From contig JADJQF010000003.1 of the NCBI GenBank assembly GCA_016712885.1, forward strand, positions 620,001 to 684,000: a stretch of DNA of 64,000 nucleotides. The letters run 5' to 3'. Shown piece by piece: positions 36,990 through 46,614 of this stretch. This DNA comes from Candidatus Flexicrinis proximus. GTDB taxonomy: Bacteria; Chloroflexota; Anaerolineae; Aggregatilineales; Phototrophicaceae. The notes beneath the pieces are model-generated. The model ran no database searches. It saw only the letters and a program-made list of their open reading frames with translations, and had not been told where the DNA came from. Numbering within the stretch: position 1 is the first letter of the stretch; each line of letters begins with the position of its first letter. The translations under genes and the position numbers were made by a program.

Positions 36990-37638
36990 GATATTCTCTC
37001 CTTTGCGCTTGTGCGCTGTCTTTTCCATCGGCCTCGTGCCGATTTCTGACAAGCCGAACAGCAGGCGAGAAAGCCGGGCCGTCAGCCGCAGGCCGCTACC
37101 TGTTTGTGTTGAGTGCAACGGCGCCAGCCAAGCACAAACAGGTTATGCGAAATCCGCAGGATTTTGACGGACGGCGCGCCTGCTAGGATAGTCAGAGACA
37201 AATCGGTACGTTTACTGGCCGCATGGATGACGGGCCACATACGAAGAGATCTTGGGACAAGGCCTAAGCGACGGGGTGGTCGTGTGTTGATCCGTGCGAA
37301 GTGGAGCTGCGACATTGGCAGTCTCGGCGATCAGCCGAATTCGCAGGCATCGCTGACGTGTTACGTACGGGGAAGGAACAGGCACGGTATTCGCGGCACA
37401 GTCAAACTGATCGCGCAGGAATCCGGTGGGCGGCCAGACTCGGACCTATGGCACGGGAGCCGCCTGGATGGGCACCGTTCGGCCTGACCCCGTGTTGGCG
37501 TCACGTTCGGACGAGAGCCACTCCCGTTTCTAGGGGCGGGACAAACTGGGCGGCAGCAGCGCACAATCAGCCAATTTCTATATTGAATCGCAAATAAAAA
37601 GCGGCTGAGTTAACGTCCCAGCCAAGACGGCATTTGCC
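36990..37638. other. Gene-poor stretch with an inverted repeat
   Basis: No convincing gene; plus-strand frames of about 100-125 codons here are Arg-rich and look like chance. ACCTGTTTGTG (37098-37108) and CACAAACAGGT (37133-37143) form a perfect 11-bp inverted repeat with a 24-nt loop, upstream of ssb on its strand, which may be an operator or folded leader. Confidence 0.45.
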
Positions 37639-38580
37639 TCATGCATAGGCGGCGGCCAGCAGCTGCGCAGCGCGCTTCATGTATCGGCGAAATGACGTCA
37701 GACTGCGACCGCTCGCGACCGCGGCCTGGGCGTAGGTCTTGCCGTCGAGCTGCGCCTGCAGCGCCTGAACGACACACGGCGTGTGACGATACTGCTCCAG
37801 CAGCGACTGCGCAGGCGCGGTACGCCCCTGCCGGTACTGCTCACGCCACGCTCCGTATGGCGTCGTGAACCGGCCGCTGTCCGGTCGATCGGCGAGAGCC
37901 TTGCGTTCCGGCTGCGGACAGGCGTGTTGCTCACGGAAGACCTGTGCGAATTCGTAGCGCACGTCCTGCAGCACCGGCTCGACATAGTTTTGCATCCAGT
38001 TCCACGGCGTCAGGCCGGCCAGTGCTGCGGCATCTTTGCGCGAAATCTGCGTCGTGATGTAGTAGAGGGCGATCAGGTGTTTGAACGAGTCGCTGTATTT
38101 GGCGGCAAGCTTATGCATGATGCGCTCGATGTCGATCCGGGTGTCGACGTCGGTCGCCCACGCGGCCCAGCGCTCGTCACGGTCATGCGCGTAGCCGCTG
38201 ATCGTGTGTTCGTCGGCCGAACTGCGCCAGTCGGTCGAGACGTATGCCTCAAGGCTCTCGTGGCGGCGGTCATAGGCGCGCAAGCTGGAGCTTTTGCAGC
38301 GCGCCAGAATGAAAAACACTGCCTGTTGGCGGGTTTTGTCTGCGAGAAAATCGTGTTGTTCCTTGAGCGTCTCGAGCAAGGCGGTGAAGCCGGCCTGCAG
38401 GCACTCCGGACGTTCGTCCTGCTGCAGACCGTTGCGCTTCATGACGTTCGCCGCGTACTCGACGAGATCGTCATAGAGCTGGGCGCTGGTCTGGCTTCCA
38501 GCCCAGCCAGTCGGATAGGTCTGAACCTGCGCATACGGTGTGATTTGGCTGCGGATGATGGAACGATACTGGATGTGCAT
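37639..38580 (-). CDS. Sigma-like DNA-binding protein of mobile-element type
   Basis: A 313-aa soluble protein. The ATG at 38580 has GGGGAG before it. The middle part (CLQAGFTALLETLKEQHDFL, then FFILARCKSSSLRAYDRRHE) looks like sigma region 2, and KLAAKYSDSFKHLIALYYI plus SRKDAAALAGLTPWNWMQNY resembles a region-4-type helix-turn-helix. A second helix-turn-helix ends the protein (KTYAQAAVASGRSLTSFRRY). No exact family was identified. It is next to ssb and may control element genes. A structured 67-bp repeat lies just upstream. Confidence 0.6.
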   Translation of the reverse strand: MHIQYRSIIRSQITPYAQVQTYPTGWAGSQTSAQLYDDLVEYAANVMKRNGLQQDERPECLQAGFTALLETLKEQHDFLADKTRQQAVFFILARCKSSSLRAYDRRHESLEAYVSTDWRSSADEHTISGYAHDRDERWAAWATDVDTRIDIERIMHKLAAKYSDSFKHLIALYYITTQISRKDAAALAGLTPWNWMQNYVEPVLQDVRYEFAQVFREQHACPQPERKALADRPDSGRFTTPYGAWREQYRQGRTAPAQSLLEQYRHTPCVVQALQAQLDGKTYAQAAVASGRSLTSFRRYMKRAAQLLAAAYA

Positions 38581-38594
38581 GACGATTTCTCCCC

Positions 38595-38661
38595 GTACTG
38601 CCGCCGGTGTTTGCGTGGGAGGAAACCCGCGCTGTACCTTCGCCGTGCGGCGGTAGTGCGA
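38595..38661. repeat. 67-bp structured repeat, copy 1
   Basis: Starts TACTGCCGCC and ends GGCGGTAGTGCGA; outer arms pair with one G-T. An inner stem is GCGTGGG/CCCGCGC around AGGAAA, and a second is CGCCG/CGGCG. A copy of identical length with about 8 differences lies at 40398-40464. The spacer 38662-38941 has no recognised gene. Confidence 0.7.
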
Positions 38662-38941
38662 GGGGTTATCCCTCAGGTCCCGACAACGGGACCTACTATT
38701 CTACGCGACGCGTTGCATACGAGATGCAGAGGGTCAAAATGTGGATTGAATCGTGAAAGCTGACGATGACACATAATGAACGCAGTACACGACGTCGATT
38801 CTGGGTGACGATTACACAAGCCTGCAGGGACCGCACTATGGACTCGAATTCGGTCACGGTTACTCAGTTTTACCGGGGCAACACCAAATTTGTTTTGCTT
38901 CGTTCCCTCTTCAATACATAGACAATGCAACTATGTCGCGA

Positions 38942-39778
38942 TCACCCGAGATTTTGAGCGAAGGAATTTGAAGGATTCGTCCTCCTCGCTTGCCAGCGTA
39001 TGATGGCAACAGCGAACAGAAACACGAACGCAATCACGAACAATCCTGTACTGATGGAGCCTACATACTCCGTTCCAGCCGCAACAGTGACGTAATCGGC
39101 TTCGAGTGGATGTCCGAAGGCATTGCCTACGCCGTGCATCAGCACTGCGGGCCAGAAGGTCCCTGTGATGTTTCTGATCGCACCATAAACAAGTGCCGTC
39201 GAGAACAAGCGCAGGAAGAATCTGGGGAGAAATGGAAGCAGCTCTTCTGAGAAGGAAACCCAAGGCAACTGCTGAACATAGGGCACATGCCTTACTGTCC
39301 ACACGAGTGCAAGCAGACCCGCAGCAGCATATCGATTGAGTCCGAGCGAAGTCAGCTTGGGAGCAAGATACCCGCGCCACCCGACTTCTTCAAATATCGC
39401 AAAGATTATAAAGGGTGGAAGCGCTGTCAGCGCGATCTGCAAGTAACGCCCAAGTGAAAATTCGGAGATTGAAACGACGGATGTCAACGCACCAAAGAAA
39501 AGTGCCAACACCATAATGACCGGATAGAAGATCGCGCTGACGATATACCATTGCAGATTCTTCTTGATTGCGGGCTTCGGCCCGAAATCAGCCCAGTCGC
39601 GGGTCGCCGCACGCAGCAGCAGCGACACAATTAATGGGGCGATTCCCCACAGAATGAAACCGGGTCCTTGCATGATGGAATTCCCGTCAAACAGCGGGGC
39701 GAGCCAAGCCACAATAAGGACTAAAACCGAAAAAATGATCACATTCCGAATAGTTTTTTGGCGTTCCAAAGCGTTCAC
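38942..39778 (-). CDS. CPBP-family intramembrane metalloprotease (CAAX-like)
   Basis: A membrane protein with about eight helices, 278 aa. The family's first motif is FAIFEEVGWRGYLAP (EExxxR), followed by LVWTVRHVPYVQQ and MHGVGNAFGH. These supply the glutamates and histidines of the glutamic/zinc-type active site. The GTG at 39778 is chosen because AAGGAGG sits just before it. It diverges from a TetR-family gene, the likely regulator. In bacteria such proteins often act in peptide self-immunity or membrane-protein processing. Confidence 0.82.
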   Translation of the reverse strand: MNALERQKTIRNVIIFSVLVLIVAWLAPLFDGNSIMQGPGFILWGIAPLIVSLLLRAATRDWADFGPKPAIKKNLQWYIVSAIFYPVIMVLALFFGALTSVVSISEFSLGRYLQIALTALPPFIIFAIFEEVGWRGYLAPKLTSLGLNRYAAAGLLALVWTVRHVPYVQQLPWVSFSEELLPFLPRFFLRLFSTALVYGAIRNITGTFWPAVLMHGVGNAFGHPLEADYVTVAAGTEYVGSISTGLFVIAFVFLFAVAIIRWQARRTNPSNSFAQNLG

Positions 39779-39803
39779 ACTGCCTCCTTGTTGACACATT
39801 TAT

Positions 39804-39813
39804 TGATATGAGA
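39804..39813. promoter_or_regulatory. Candidate TetR operator half-site
   Basis: TGATATGAGA in the CPBP/TetR intergenic region; the identical 10-mer occurs at 46615-46624 in the second membrane-protein/TetR divergent region. Confidence 0.4.
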
Positions 39814-39824
39814 CATATTTACGT

Positions 39825-40388
39825 TTGCGGCGGACGCAAAAGCTGCTGCGGGAGGCGCTGATTGAGTTGATTGAGGAACACAGCTTTGAAGCGCTCACCA
39901 TCGGAGACATTACTGAGCGCGCAATGATCAGCCGAGCGGCATTCTATCGTAACTATCAAGATAAATATGCGCTGGTCGAACAAATCTTTGCTGAAGCGAT
40001 GCAGGCGTTATTCAACGCCGTCTCCGAATCGAGCGAAACCCATCCGCCTGAGATTTGGGTACGATTCTTCGAGCATATCGCGGAATATGAGCGACTGTAC
40101 AACGCCCTGCTCGGTCGCAAAGGCAGCGCGTGGTTTGTCTTGAAGATGCGTGCGACATTGGTTGATTTGCTCAAGCAGTTTCAACGTCTCGCTACTGGAC
40201 AGCCTTCCCCTGATCGCACGACCTCCTTAGGATCAGATGACTTTCTCCCTAATCTTCTCGCGGCGATGCTCCTCGAAGCAATCACATGGTGGCTCGAACA
40301 CGGACAGCCGTATCCCCCAGAGGAGATTGCCAACCGCTGCATTCTGTTGGCATCTGCTATGTTCACAGTAGCAAGCACGTGGAAATAA
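39825..40388 (+). CDS. TetR-family transcriptional regulator
   Basis: One-component repressor of about 187 aa. The helix-turn-helix is RRTQKLLREALIELIEEHSF, then TIGDITERAMISRAAFYRNY. The C-terminal ligand domain has LLAAMLLEAITWWLEHGQPY, as in YjdC/TetR_C-like small regulators. The frame opens with TTG at 39825 without a good ribosome binding site; an ATG at 39808 would join with a one-base correction and is more natural. A related gene lies at 46743. Divergent from the CPBP protease. Confidence 0.82.
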   Translation: MRRTQKLLREALIELIEEHSFEALTIGDITERAMISRAAFYRNYQDKYALVEQIFAEAMQALFNAVSESSETHPPEIWVRFFEHIAEYERLYNALLGRKGSAWFVLKMRATLVDLLKQFQRLATGQPSPDRTTSLGSDDFLPNLLAAMLLEAITWWLEHGQPYPPEEIANRCILLASAMFTVASTWK

Positions 40389-40397
40389 TGGAATAGA

Positions 40398-40464
40398 GTA
40401 CCGCCGCTGGTGTTTGCGTGGGCGGAAACCCGCGCTGCATGCTCGCCGTGGGGCGGTAGTGCGA
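40398..40464. repeat. 67-bp structured repeat, copy 2
   Basis: Same length and fold as copy 1 at 38595: outer stem TACCGCC/GGCGGTA, inner stem GCGTGGG/CCCGCGC, terminal hairpin CGCC/GGCG. The two copies bracket the CPBP-TetR gene pair in the same orientation. Confidence 0.7.
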
Positions 40465-40520
40465 AACTCTACCGTTTGGTGTTACGTTAGCCCTTAGAAC
40501 CCTTCTTCTCGAAGGACTTC

Positions 40521-40567
40521 TTGACAACTCAATTCTCAGCGACTATATTCAATATATCTATTGAATA
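40521..40567 (+). promoter_or_regulatory. Promoter and operator of the ArsR-rhodanese operon
   Basis: TTGACA (40521-40526), 17-bp spacer, TATATT (40544-40549). A perfect 9-bp inverted repeat TATTCAATA (40546-40554) and TATTGAATA (40559-40567) overlaps the -10, where a bound ArsR-type repressor would block polymerase. Confidence 0.75.
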
Positions 40568-40582
40568 ATTGAGTAAGCCACA

Positions 40583-41245
40583 ATGGCCGATCGCGCATTT
40601 AAAGATGAAATCAATGAGCAGTTCGCACGTGTCGCCAAGGCACTGGCAAACGCACACCGTATCGAAATCCTTGACCTTTTGGCTCAGGGCGAGCGAAGCG
40701 TAGACGACCTGGCCCGCGAGACGTCACTCTCCGTCGCCAACGCCTCACAGCACTTGCAGGCGTTGCGCGAAGCGCATCTGGTCGCGACCCGCAAAGAGGG
40801 ACTACGAGTCTACTACCGCCTGATCGATGTCAGCGTCTATGAACTGCTGCAAAACCTCAGAAACGTTGCTACCCGACAGCTTGCCGAAGTCCATCGCATC
40901 GTTGATACGTATCTGACCGAACGCCGGTCTATGGAACCAGTGACCCTGAACGAACTTCTGGCGCTTACGCGTGAGCCGGGCGTGGTAGTCCTGGATGTGC
41001 GTCCGATGCTGGAATACAAACAGGGTCATATCGCCGGCGCGCGTTCGATCCCGATTGACGAGCTGGCGGGCAGGTTGGGCGAGTTGCCCCGCAATCAGGA
41101 AATCGTGGCTTACTGCCGCGGTGAATACTGTGTTTTTGCCGACGAAGCGATAGAGCTTCTTAATGCCCAGGGATACCGCTCCCGTCGTCTGCAAGCCGGA
41201 TACCCCGACTGGCAATTGGCTAACCTACCCACCGAAACCGAATAA
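40583..41245 (+). CDS. ArsR-family regulator fused to a rhodanese domain
   Basis: A 220-aa protein. The N-terminal winged helix is ANAHRIEILDLLAQGERSVD with SVANASQHLQALREAHLV. The rhodanese domain (about 125-215) has VVLDVRPMLEYKQGHIAGA and the active-site loop CRGEYC with the persulfide-carrying Cys. ArsR-rhodanese proteins are typically sulfide/persulfide-responsive repressors. The next genes encode a persulfide-dioxygenase-like hydrolase and an MFS transporter, fitting sulfur stress control. An A/T-rich palindrome overlaps its promoter. Confidence 0.9.
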   Translation: MADRAFKDEINEQFARVAKALANAHRIEILDLLAQGERSVDDLARETSLSVANASQHLQALREAHLVATRKEGLRVYYRLIDVSVYELLQNLRNVATRQLAEVHRIVDTYLTERRSMEPVTLNELLALTREPGVVVLDVRPMLEYKQGHIAGARSIPIDELAGRLGELPRNQEIVAYCRGEYCVFADEAIELLNAQGYRSRRLQAGYPDWQLANLPTETE

Positions 41246-41261
41246 CACTCAGGAGAACATC

Positions 41262-42017
41262 ATGATCTTCCGGCAAATTCTGCATCCGCAAACCGGATGC
41301 GCGTCCTACATATTTGGCTGCACAGGCAAAGCAAAGCTGGCAGTAGTGGATCCACATATCGAACACCTCGCTGACTACCTGGAAGTGTCGCGGCAGGCGA
41401 ATTCGCCGATCGTTGCGATCTTCGAGACCCACGTTCAGGCCGATCATATCTCCGGCGCAACGCGACTGGCTGCCCTAACGAATGCGCCGATCTACCTGCA
41501 CGAATCGGCTCAGGTGAATTTTCCGTTCACATCACTGCACGATGGCGATACCGTTGAGCTGGGCAATGATTACGTGCGCGTGCTGCACACGCCCGGCCAC
41601 TCCTCAGACAGTATCAGCCTGGTCGTGTGTGAAAAGGTGCGCACTGCGGAACCATGGATGGTCTTCACCGGCGATACCCTGTTCGGCGGAGATGTTGGCC
41701 GACCTGTCCTCCACGGTAGCGCGAATACAGCAACATTTGCCAGCCAGCTTTACGACAGCCTGTTCGGTAAATTGCTGAAACTCGACGATATGGTCGAAGT
41801 CTATCCCAGCCACTTCGCCGGTTCGGTCTGCGGCCGAGCCATGAGCGGCAAACCCAGCTCCACTGTTGGCTTCGAACGCCGATATAATCCGGCGCTCCAA
41901 CATACAGATCGCGACTCTTTCATCGCCTTTGTGCAGCAGAATCAGACGCCTGCACCGCCAGAATTCAAAGTGATCCGGCAGACGAATCTCGACGCACAGA
42001 TCGGTGAAACGGCATGA
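41262..42017 (+). CDS. MBL-fold persulfide dioxygenase-like protein (ETHE1 family)
   Basis: A 251-aa metallo-beta-lactamase-fold enzyme, probably oxidising glutathione persulfide to sulfite. The ATG at 41262 follows AGGAG. Metal motifs: ETHVQADHISGATRLA (THxxADH), LHTPGHSSDSISLV, FTGDTLFGGDVGRPVL. The later PSHFAGSVCG aligns with the PGHG(A)GS(L)CG site; the His is kept. The MFS start overlaps the end by four bases, so the two are translationally coupled and part of the ArsR-rhodanese operon. Confidence 0.88.
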   Translation: MIFRQILHPQTGCASYIFGCTGKAKLAVVDPHIEHLADYLEVSRQANSPIVAIFETHVQADHISGATRLAALTNAPIYLHESAQVNFPFTSLHDGDTVELGNDYVRVLHTPGHSSDSISLVVCEKVRTAEPWMVFTGDTLFGGDVGRPVLHGSANTATFASQLYDSLFGKLLKLDDMVEVYPSHFAGSVCGRAMSGKPSSTVGFERRYNPALQHTDRDSFIAFVQQNQTPAPPEFKVIRQTNLDAQIGETA

Positions 42018-43316
42018 GTGTATTGCAACCATTGACACTAGGATTGCTGGCGAACTGGCGTCAGTTCACTCTGTTGATCGTCGTCAATGCCTTCGTCGGC
42101 GCGATGCTTGGCCTGGAGCGCACCGTTGTCCCGCTGATCGCTGCGAACGAATTCGCACTCACATCGGTGAGTGTCACCCTTACCTTCATCATCAGCTTCG
42201 GAATCGTGAAGGCGCTGGCAATCTATATGCAGGCCGAAGCGCGGATCGGATCGGGCGCAAGCCGTTGCTCGTGGCGGGCTGGTTGATTGGCCTGCCGGTT
42301 CCGTTGATCATCATCTTCGCGCCAAGTTGGGGATGGATCGTATTCGCCAACATCCTGCTCGGCGTAAATCAGGGACTGTGCTGGTCGGCCGCGGTCATTA
42401 TGAAAGTCGATTTGGTGGGACCTGTGGGGCGTGGCCGCGCGACGGGCCTGAATGAGTTCGCGGGTTATCTCGCGATGGCGTTATCGACCGCATTCGCCGG
42501 ATGGATTGCCGCGCAAACGGCGCTGCGCCCATACCCGTTCTACCTCGGCATCATTTTTGCGGTCAGCGGGCTCGCGCTATCTGTATTCTTCATCCGCGAG
42601 ACACGTGGTTATGCCCTTCAGGAAGCCGCTCAACATCATCAGACAGGTGAAAAGCTGTCATTCTGGGCAATTTTTCGGCGTGTAAGCTGGCAGAACAAAG
42701 CCTTTTTCAGTCTGTCGCAGGGCGGGCTGGTCAATAACCTCAACGATGTGGTGATCTGGGGATTGCTGCCGCTGCTGGCAGTAAGTATGGGCATATCTGT
42801 AACGGAGGCGGCGGCTGTAGGCGGCACGTATCTGGGCGTGTGGGGGATGAGTCAGCTTGTCACCGGGCCGCTCAGCGATCGGATCGGGCGCAAGCCGCTG
42901 GTGACAGGGGGCTGTGGGTGCAGTCTTTGGGCATCGTCCTTCTTGTATCTGGCGCGGACTCCTCTGCATGGCTGCTGGCTGCCGTCGTAATGGGGACAGG
43001 AACAGGCATGGTCTATCCAACGCTGCTGGCCGCCATCAGTGATCTGGCACATCCGTCATGGCGAGCCTCGGCACTGGGTGTTTACCGGCTCTGGCGTGAC
43101 AGCGGCTACGCTTTCGGCGCGCTGGTTGGTGGTTTACTAGCTGACCTGTTTACTATTCAGGTGGCAATACTGGTCATTGCCGCGCTCACTGCTGTTTCTG
43201 GTGCAGTCACCTTCTTGCTGCTGCCGGAAACACGGGCTAAACATCAACGCTTAGAGGTGGCATCCGTCTCAAATTTGGAACCGGCAGTTGAACCCTCTTT
43301 ATCGGAAACACGCTGA
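42014..43316 (+). CDS. MFS transporter, two frameshifts
   Basis: Major facilitator of about 430 aa, normally 12 helices. The first frame covers the start (MSVLQPLTLGLLANWRQFTL); after a shift near 42235 a second carries SADRIGRKPLLVAGWLIGLP (the family's loop motif), VGRGRATGLNEFAGYLAMAL and SDRIGRKPLVTGG; a third from about 42920 carries AAVVMGTGTGMVYPTLLAAI to the end. All parts are conserved and in order. It overlaps the persulfide dioxygenase gene as ATGA and may export sulfite or another product. Confidence 0.8.
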
Positions 43317-43328
43317 CAGGAGTGATGA

Positions 43329-44111
43329 ATGCAGCCGCCGATTCTAGATAACAAGATTTATGATGCACCCTCGGTTTTTACGGCGGAGAACCTGCTGCGC
43401 GAGGCGCGGCGGCAGAAATCGATTGCGGAAGGCAGTGTCCCGACAGTCTGCATCCTCGACCCGGACGGTGACATTGCTGCTCACTTGATTGCGACAGGTC
43501 AGGCTGTCGTTCATCCACACTGGGCGTGTTATCACACGAAGCTGTATGCCTTTCATCACAGTGGGATTGAGTACGGCATCATCCCACACGTCGTCGGGTC
43601 TTCATTTGCGGTGCTGGTGGCAGAGGAGTTGTTTGTCTCAGGCTGTAAGCTGCTCATCAGCATGACCTCTGCCGGACAAATCGTACCAATGGGACAGCCG
43701 CCATACTTTGTCCTGATCGAAAAGGCACTGCGCGATGAAGACACGAGCTACCACTATTTGCCACCTGCGCCTTTCAGCCAGATTGACCCACTGCTACTCA
43801 CGTGTTTTGAGGGTACTTTTGCTGACGCATCCGTTCGGGTACTGCGCGGCGCGACGTGGACAACCGACGCTCCATTCCGCGAAACGGAAGACGCCATCAC
43901 CTATGCTCGGTCTGAGGGCATTCTTGGAGTCGAAATGGAAGCCGCTGCGCTTTACGCTTTCGCTCAGGTGAAGGGCAAAGCAGTGGTGTGCTTTGCCCAT
44001 ATCACCAATCAGATGGCGCAGATTGAAGGCGACTTTGAGAAAGGACTAGATCAGGGTAGTCATGATGCGCTGGAGGTTATTCAGTTCACAGCACAGCAGT
44101 GGTTAGGTTAA
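43329..44111 (+). CDS. Nucleoside phosphorylase superfamily protein
   Basis: A 260-aa cytoplasmic protein related to uridine/purine nucleoside phosphorylases. The hallmark near the end, GILGVEMEAAALYAFAQVKG, contains the ExE substrate-binding pair; LISMTSAGQIVPMGQPPYFV replaces the usual GTCGG phosphate loop. It starts 12 bp after the MFS gene, so it is probably in the same operon. The exact substrate cannot be named. Confidence 0.8.
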   Translation: MQPPILDNKIYDAPSVFTAENLLREARRQKSIAEGSVPTVCILDPDGDIAAHLIATGQAVVHPHWACYHTKLYAFHHSGIEYGIIPHVVGSSFAVLVAEELFVSGCKLLISMTSAGQIVPMGQPPYFVLIEKALRDEDTSYHYLPPAPFSQIDPLLLTCFEGTFADASVRVLRGATWTTDAPFRETEDAITYARSEGILGVEMEAAALYAFAQVKGKAVVCFAHITNQMAQIEGDFEKGLDQGSHDALEVIQFTAQQWLG

Positions 44112-44132
44112 AATCCACTTTCACTGCACAGG

Positions 44133-45502
44133 TCATCTCGCCTCAACCGTCAAAGCTAATCCCCCTTTGGGACGCAGGGCAATCAGCGGTTCTATTTGCA
44201 CAGAGGCTTGTCCTGATTTTATGCTGAGACGATAGCGACTGGCGATAGTTGCCAGTATCAGCCGGGCTTCCATCATGGCAAAGCTATTGCCAATGCAAAC
44301 GCGCGGTCCTGAGCTGAACGGCAGGTATGCCATTTGGGAACGCTGGTTTGCTGTTCTGGATCAAATCGTTCCGGTAGAAAACGCTCCGGTTCCTTCCACC
44401 ATCTGGGATCGTGGTGCATCGCATAGGTATTGAGGTTGACTTCGCTTCCTTTTGGGATGATATAGCCGCCGATTTCTACGTCCTTGAGTACCTGACGACT
44501 CATATTCCAAATAGGCGGATACAGACGCATGGATTCTTGTAGCACCTGTTCGGTGTAGGGCAGGTGCTTCAGATCAGCGAGGGTCGGTAGGTTGCCCTGC
44601 AACATCTGGTCAAGCTCCTTGTGGAGCTTTTGCTCTACCGCCGGATGCTGTGCCAGCAGATACCATATCCATGTGAGCGCATTGGCAGTCGTTTCGTGTC
44701 CTGCTAGGAAGAGCGTCACGATTTCATCCCGAATTTGTTGATCGCTCATCCCCTGACCGGCTTCGTCCACACTTTTGAGCAGCATCGACAGTAAATCCCC
44801 CCGATCTTCGGTCGCTTTTCGGCGCTCGACGATCAGACCTGCAACAATATCATTCATTGCTTTTTCGACCCGCCGCTGCCTGAGGTGGGACGGCGTAGGC
44901 AGCCACAGTGGAAAAATGTCCACTCCAAAAGCAATATGCTGAAAGACAGTTACAGCCTCTGCGATTTTCTCGGCGTCTGCGGTAATGTCGGTATCGAGGA
45001 TGGTTTTGGCGACAACCGCTAGGGTCAGCCGCATCATCTCGTCGTTCACTTCCACATCTTTACCATCCTGCCACCCTGTCAGCGTATGCAAGGTGAGTCT
45101 CACCATCTCCTCGGCGTAGACTTCAATGCGGCGGGCGTGGAACGCCGGTTGAATGAGTTTTCGCTGTCGCCGCCAATAGTCACCATCGCTGGTCACCAAT
45201 CCATTGCCCAGAATGCGTGCTAATCCTCGCTTTTCGTCTTTATAGCTGGCTGCTTTGTGGAACTGATCCGCTTTTTCCACCAGCACGGTATGAAAATGGT
45301 CGGGGTGCGAGAGAAAGTAAACATGTGCCGTTTTACCAAATTGAAGATGAACGATGTCGCCGAACGTTTGAAACCAGTCCAGCATCACGTTTAGTGGGTC
45401 GCTGGTTACATGAAGTCCAAAGCGAAGTTGAGCGATTGGGTTCGTACTGACGGGCGCTGGTCCAGGCGGAGTATGCTGTTCGAGTATTGCAGTCGTTGCC
45501 AT
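44133..45502 (-). CDS. Cytochrome P450, one frameshift
   Basis: Haem monooxygenase of about 455 aa. Visible are FLAGHETTANALTWIWYLL (I helix with oxygen-binding Thr), LQESMRLYPP (ExxR of the K helix), PERFLPERFDPE and, after a one-base shift near 44330, FSSGPRVCIGNSFAMMEARL with the haem-ligand Cys. No membrane anchor is visible, as usual in bacteria. It resembles CYP102/CYP4-like fatty-acid-type P450s. Twelve bases separate it from the membrane-protein gene upstream; a TetR-type regulator is divergent. Confidence 0.87.
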
Positions 45503-45513
45503 TGAATCACTCC

Positions 45514-46602
45514 TTAAGCTGGGGATGATTTCGAGTCGACCGATGGATGAGTGAGAAAGCTAAGCAGCAGGCCGACGACTCCCGCCAGAAACACAGCGCC
45601 GGTCCAGAGATGCACTGACCACCAGATTCCGGCTGTGGTGATGAGGGTTAGAAAAAAGAGGGCAAATAGGATTGCTGGTACAGCGAAGGCAAACAACCGC
45701 AGCGCTTTGAGTCTAGAGTGGGACGGCTTTAGCAAGGCGTAGAGAACATCGGCAGCAAAACCCGCCAGTACCACCGCAATGAGAATTTGAGGATATCGAT
45801 AGACTTCTTTCAAGTGAAACCATGTCATCAACAGACTGTTTCCAGTGATCAATAGGGTTAGGGTCCCTGGCGGGAGCGTCCAGTGACGGAGCGCGAACAG
45901 AATCACGCCTATCAGAAGTGCCGATGGAATCAGCACACTAGCGAGCCCGTGGATGTCATTAAAGAAGGTGTCGTCACCGGGTGGACGCACGACCATGAAG
46001 TTTGGATACGTGATAATGGCAAAATCGCCATTGAAGAAGGTTAGCACCGATAGAATTCCTAGCAACGACAGGATAGCGGGCAGTAGTTCGTGCCAACCTT
46101 TGATCACCTGTTGCGTGCTGCGATGCAGCGTCGCCCGCAGCGGACCGGAAATTATCAATATTCCGCCGACTGCTAAAGACAGATGAGAGGGACTGACCAG
46201 CGCCTCCAACCCAACTTCAAATCCAAAAGCAGTATGCCAGAGGAAATCCGCGACGCCGGAAAAGAGGAAAATGACTGATCCGAAAAGGGACGTTATGTAT
46301 CCTTTTGGCAGCGAGTGTGCCCAGTCATAACCTTGAGACACATTGCGCCACTGTGTGATCAAAAGCAGTCCGGCACTGACGGCGAAACCTGAATAAAGGA
46401 CCGCGTGCCAGGGTGTGAAGAACGTTTCGATGAGATCGGGGATGTGATGATGGGCTGAGCCGTCCAGATACAGTCCGGCAAGTATCCACAACGATAGAAC
46501 GGAGAAAATCAGATCAAATCGTCGACTGCTTTCGGGATAATGGGCCGCTTTTGCGCCCATCACCCTCGGTTGAACTTCGTGCTTGATTTGAGTGCCCGCC
46601 AT
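45514..46602 (-). CDS. Polytopic membrane protein of unknown function
   Basis: About 362 aa with some ten predicted helices. The ATG at 46602 follows AGGGGG. A HHH cluster and acidic residues lie in the first loop (LDGSAHHHIPDLIETFF), and WHAVLY, DFLWHTAFGFE and PSHLSLAVGG add further conserved-looking His, so it could bind metal or haem. No family was recognised. It is followed by a P450 and divergent from a TetR regulator, suggesting a detoxification or lipid-modification unit under TetR control. Confidence 0.65.
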   Translation of the reverse strand: MAGTQIKHEVQPRVMGAKAAHYPESSRRFDLIFSVLSLWILAGLYLDGSAHHHIPDLIETFFTPWHAVLYSGFAVSAGLLLITQWRNVSQGYDWAHSLPKGYITSLFGSVIFLFSGVADFLWHTAFGFEVGLEALVSPSHLSLAVGGILIISGPLRATLHRSTQQVIKGWHELLPAILSLLGILSVLTFFNGDFAIITYPNFMVVRPPGDDTFFNDIHGLASVLIPSALLIGVILFALRHWTLPPGTLTLLITGNSLLMTWFHLKEVYRYPQILIAVVLAGFAADVLYALLKPSHSRLKALRLFAFAVPAILFALFFLTLITTAGIWWSVHLWTGAVFLAGVVGLLLSFLTHPSVDSKSSPA

Positions 46603-46614
46603 TTGACCCCCTGC

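Noticed and set aside
37113..37597. Two overlapping Arg-rich plus-strand frames
   Set aside because: No start signal or domain, and composition typical of chance frames in GC-rich noncoding DNA.
37783..38763. Plus-strand frame of 326 codons
   Set aside because: Antisense shadow of the sigma-like gene, which has a good ribosome binding site and helix-turn-helix segments.
38595..40464. Integron attC sites
   Set aside because: The repeats lack clear RYYYAAC/GTTRRRY core pairs at both ends and no integron tyrosine recombinase is present.
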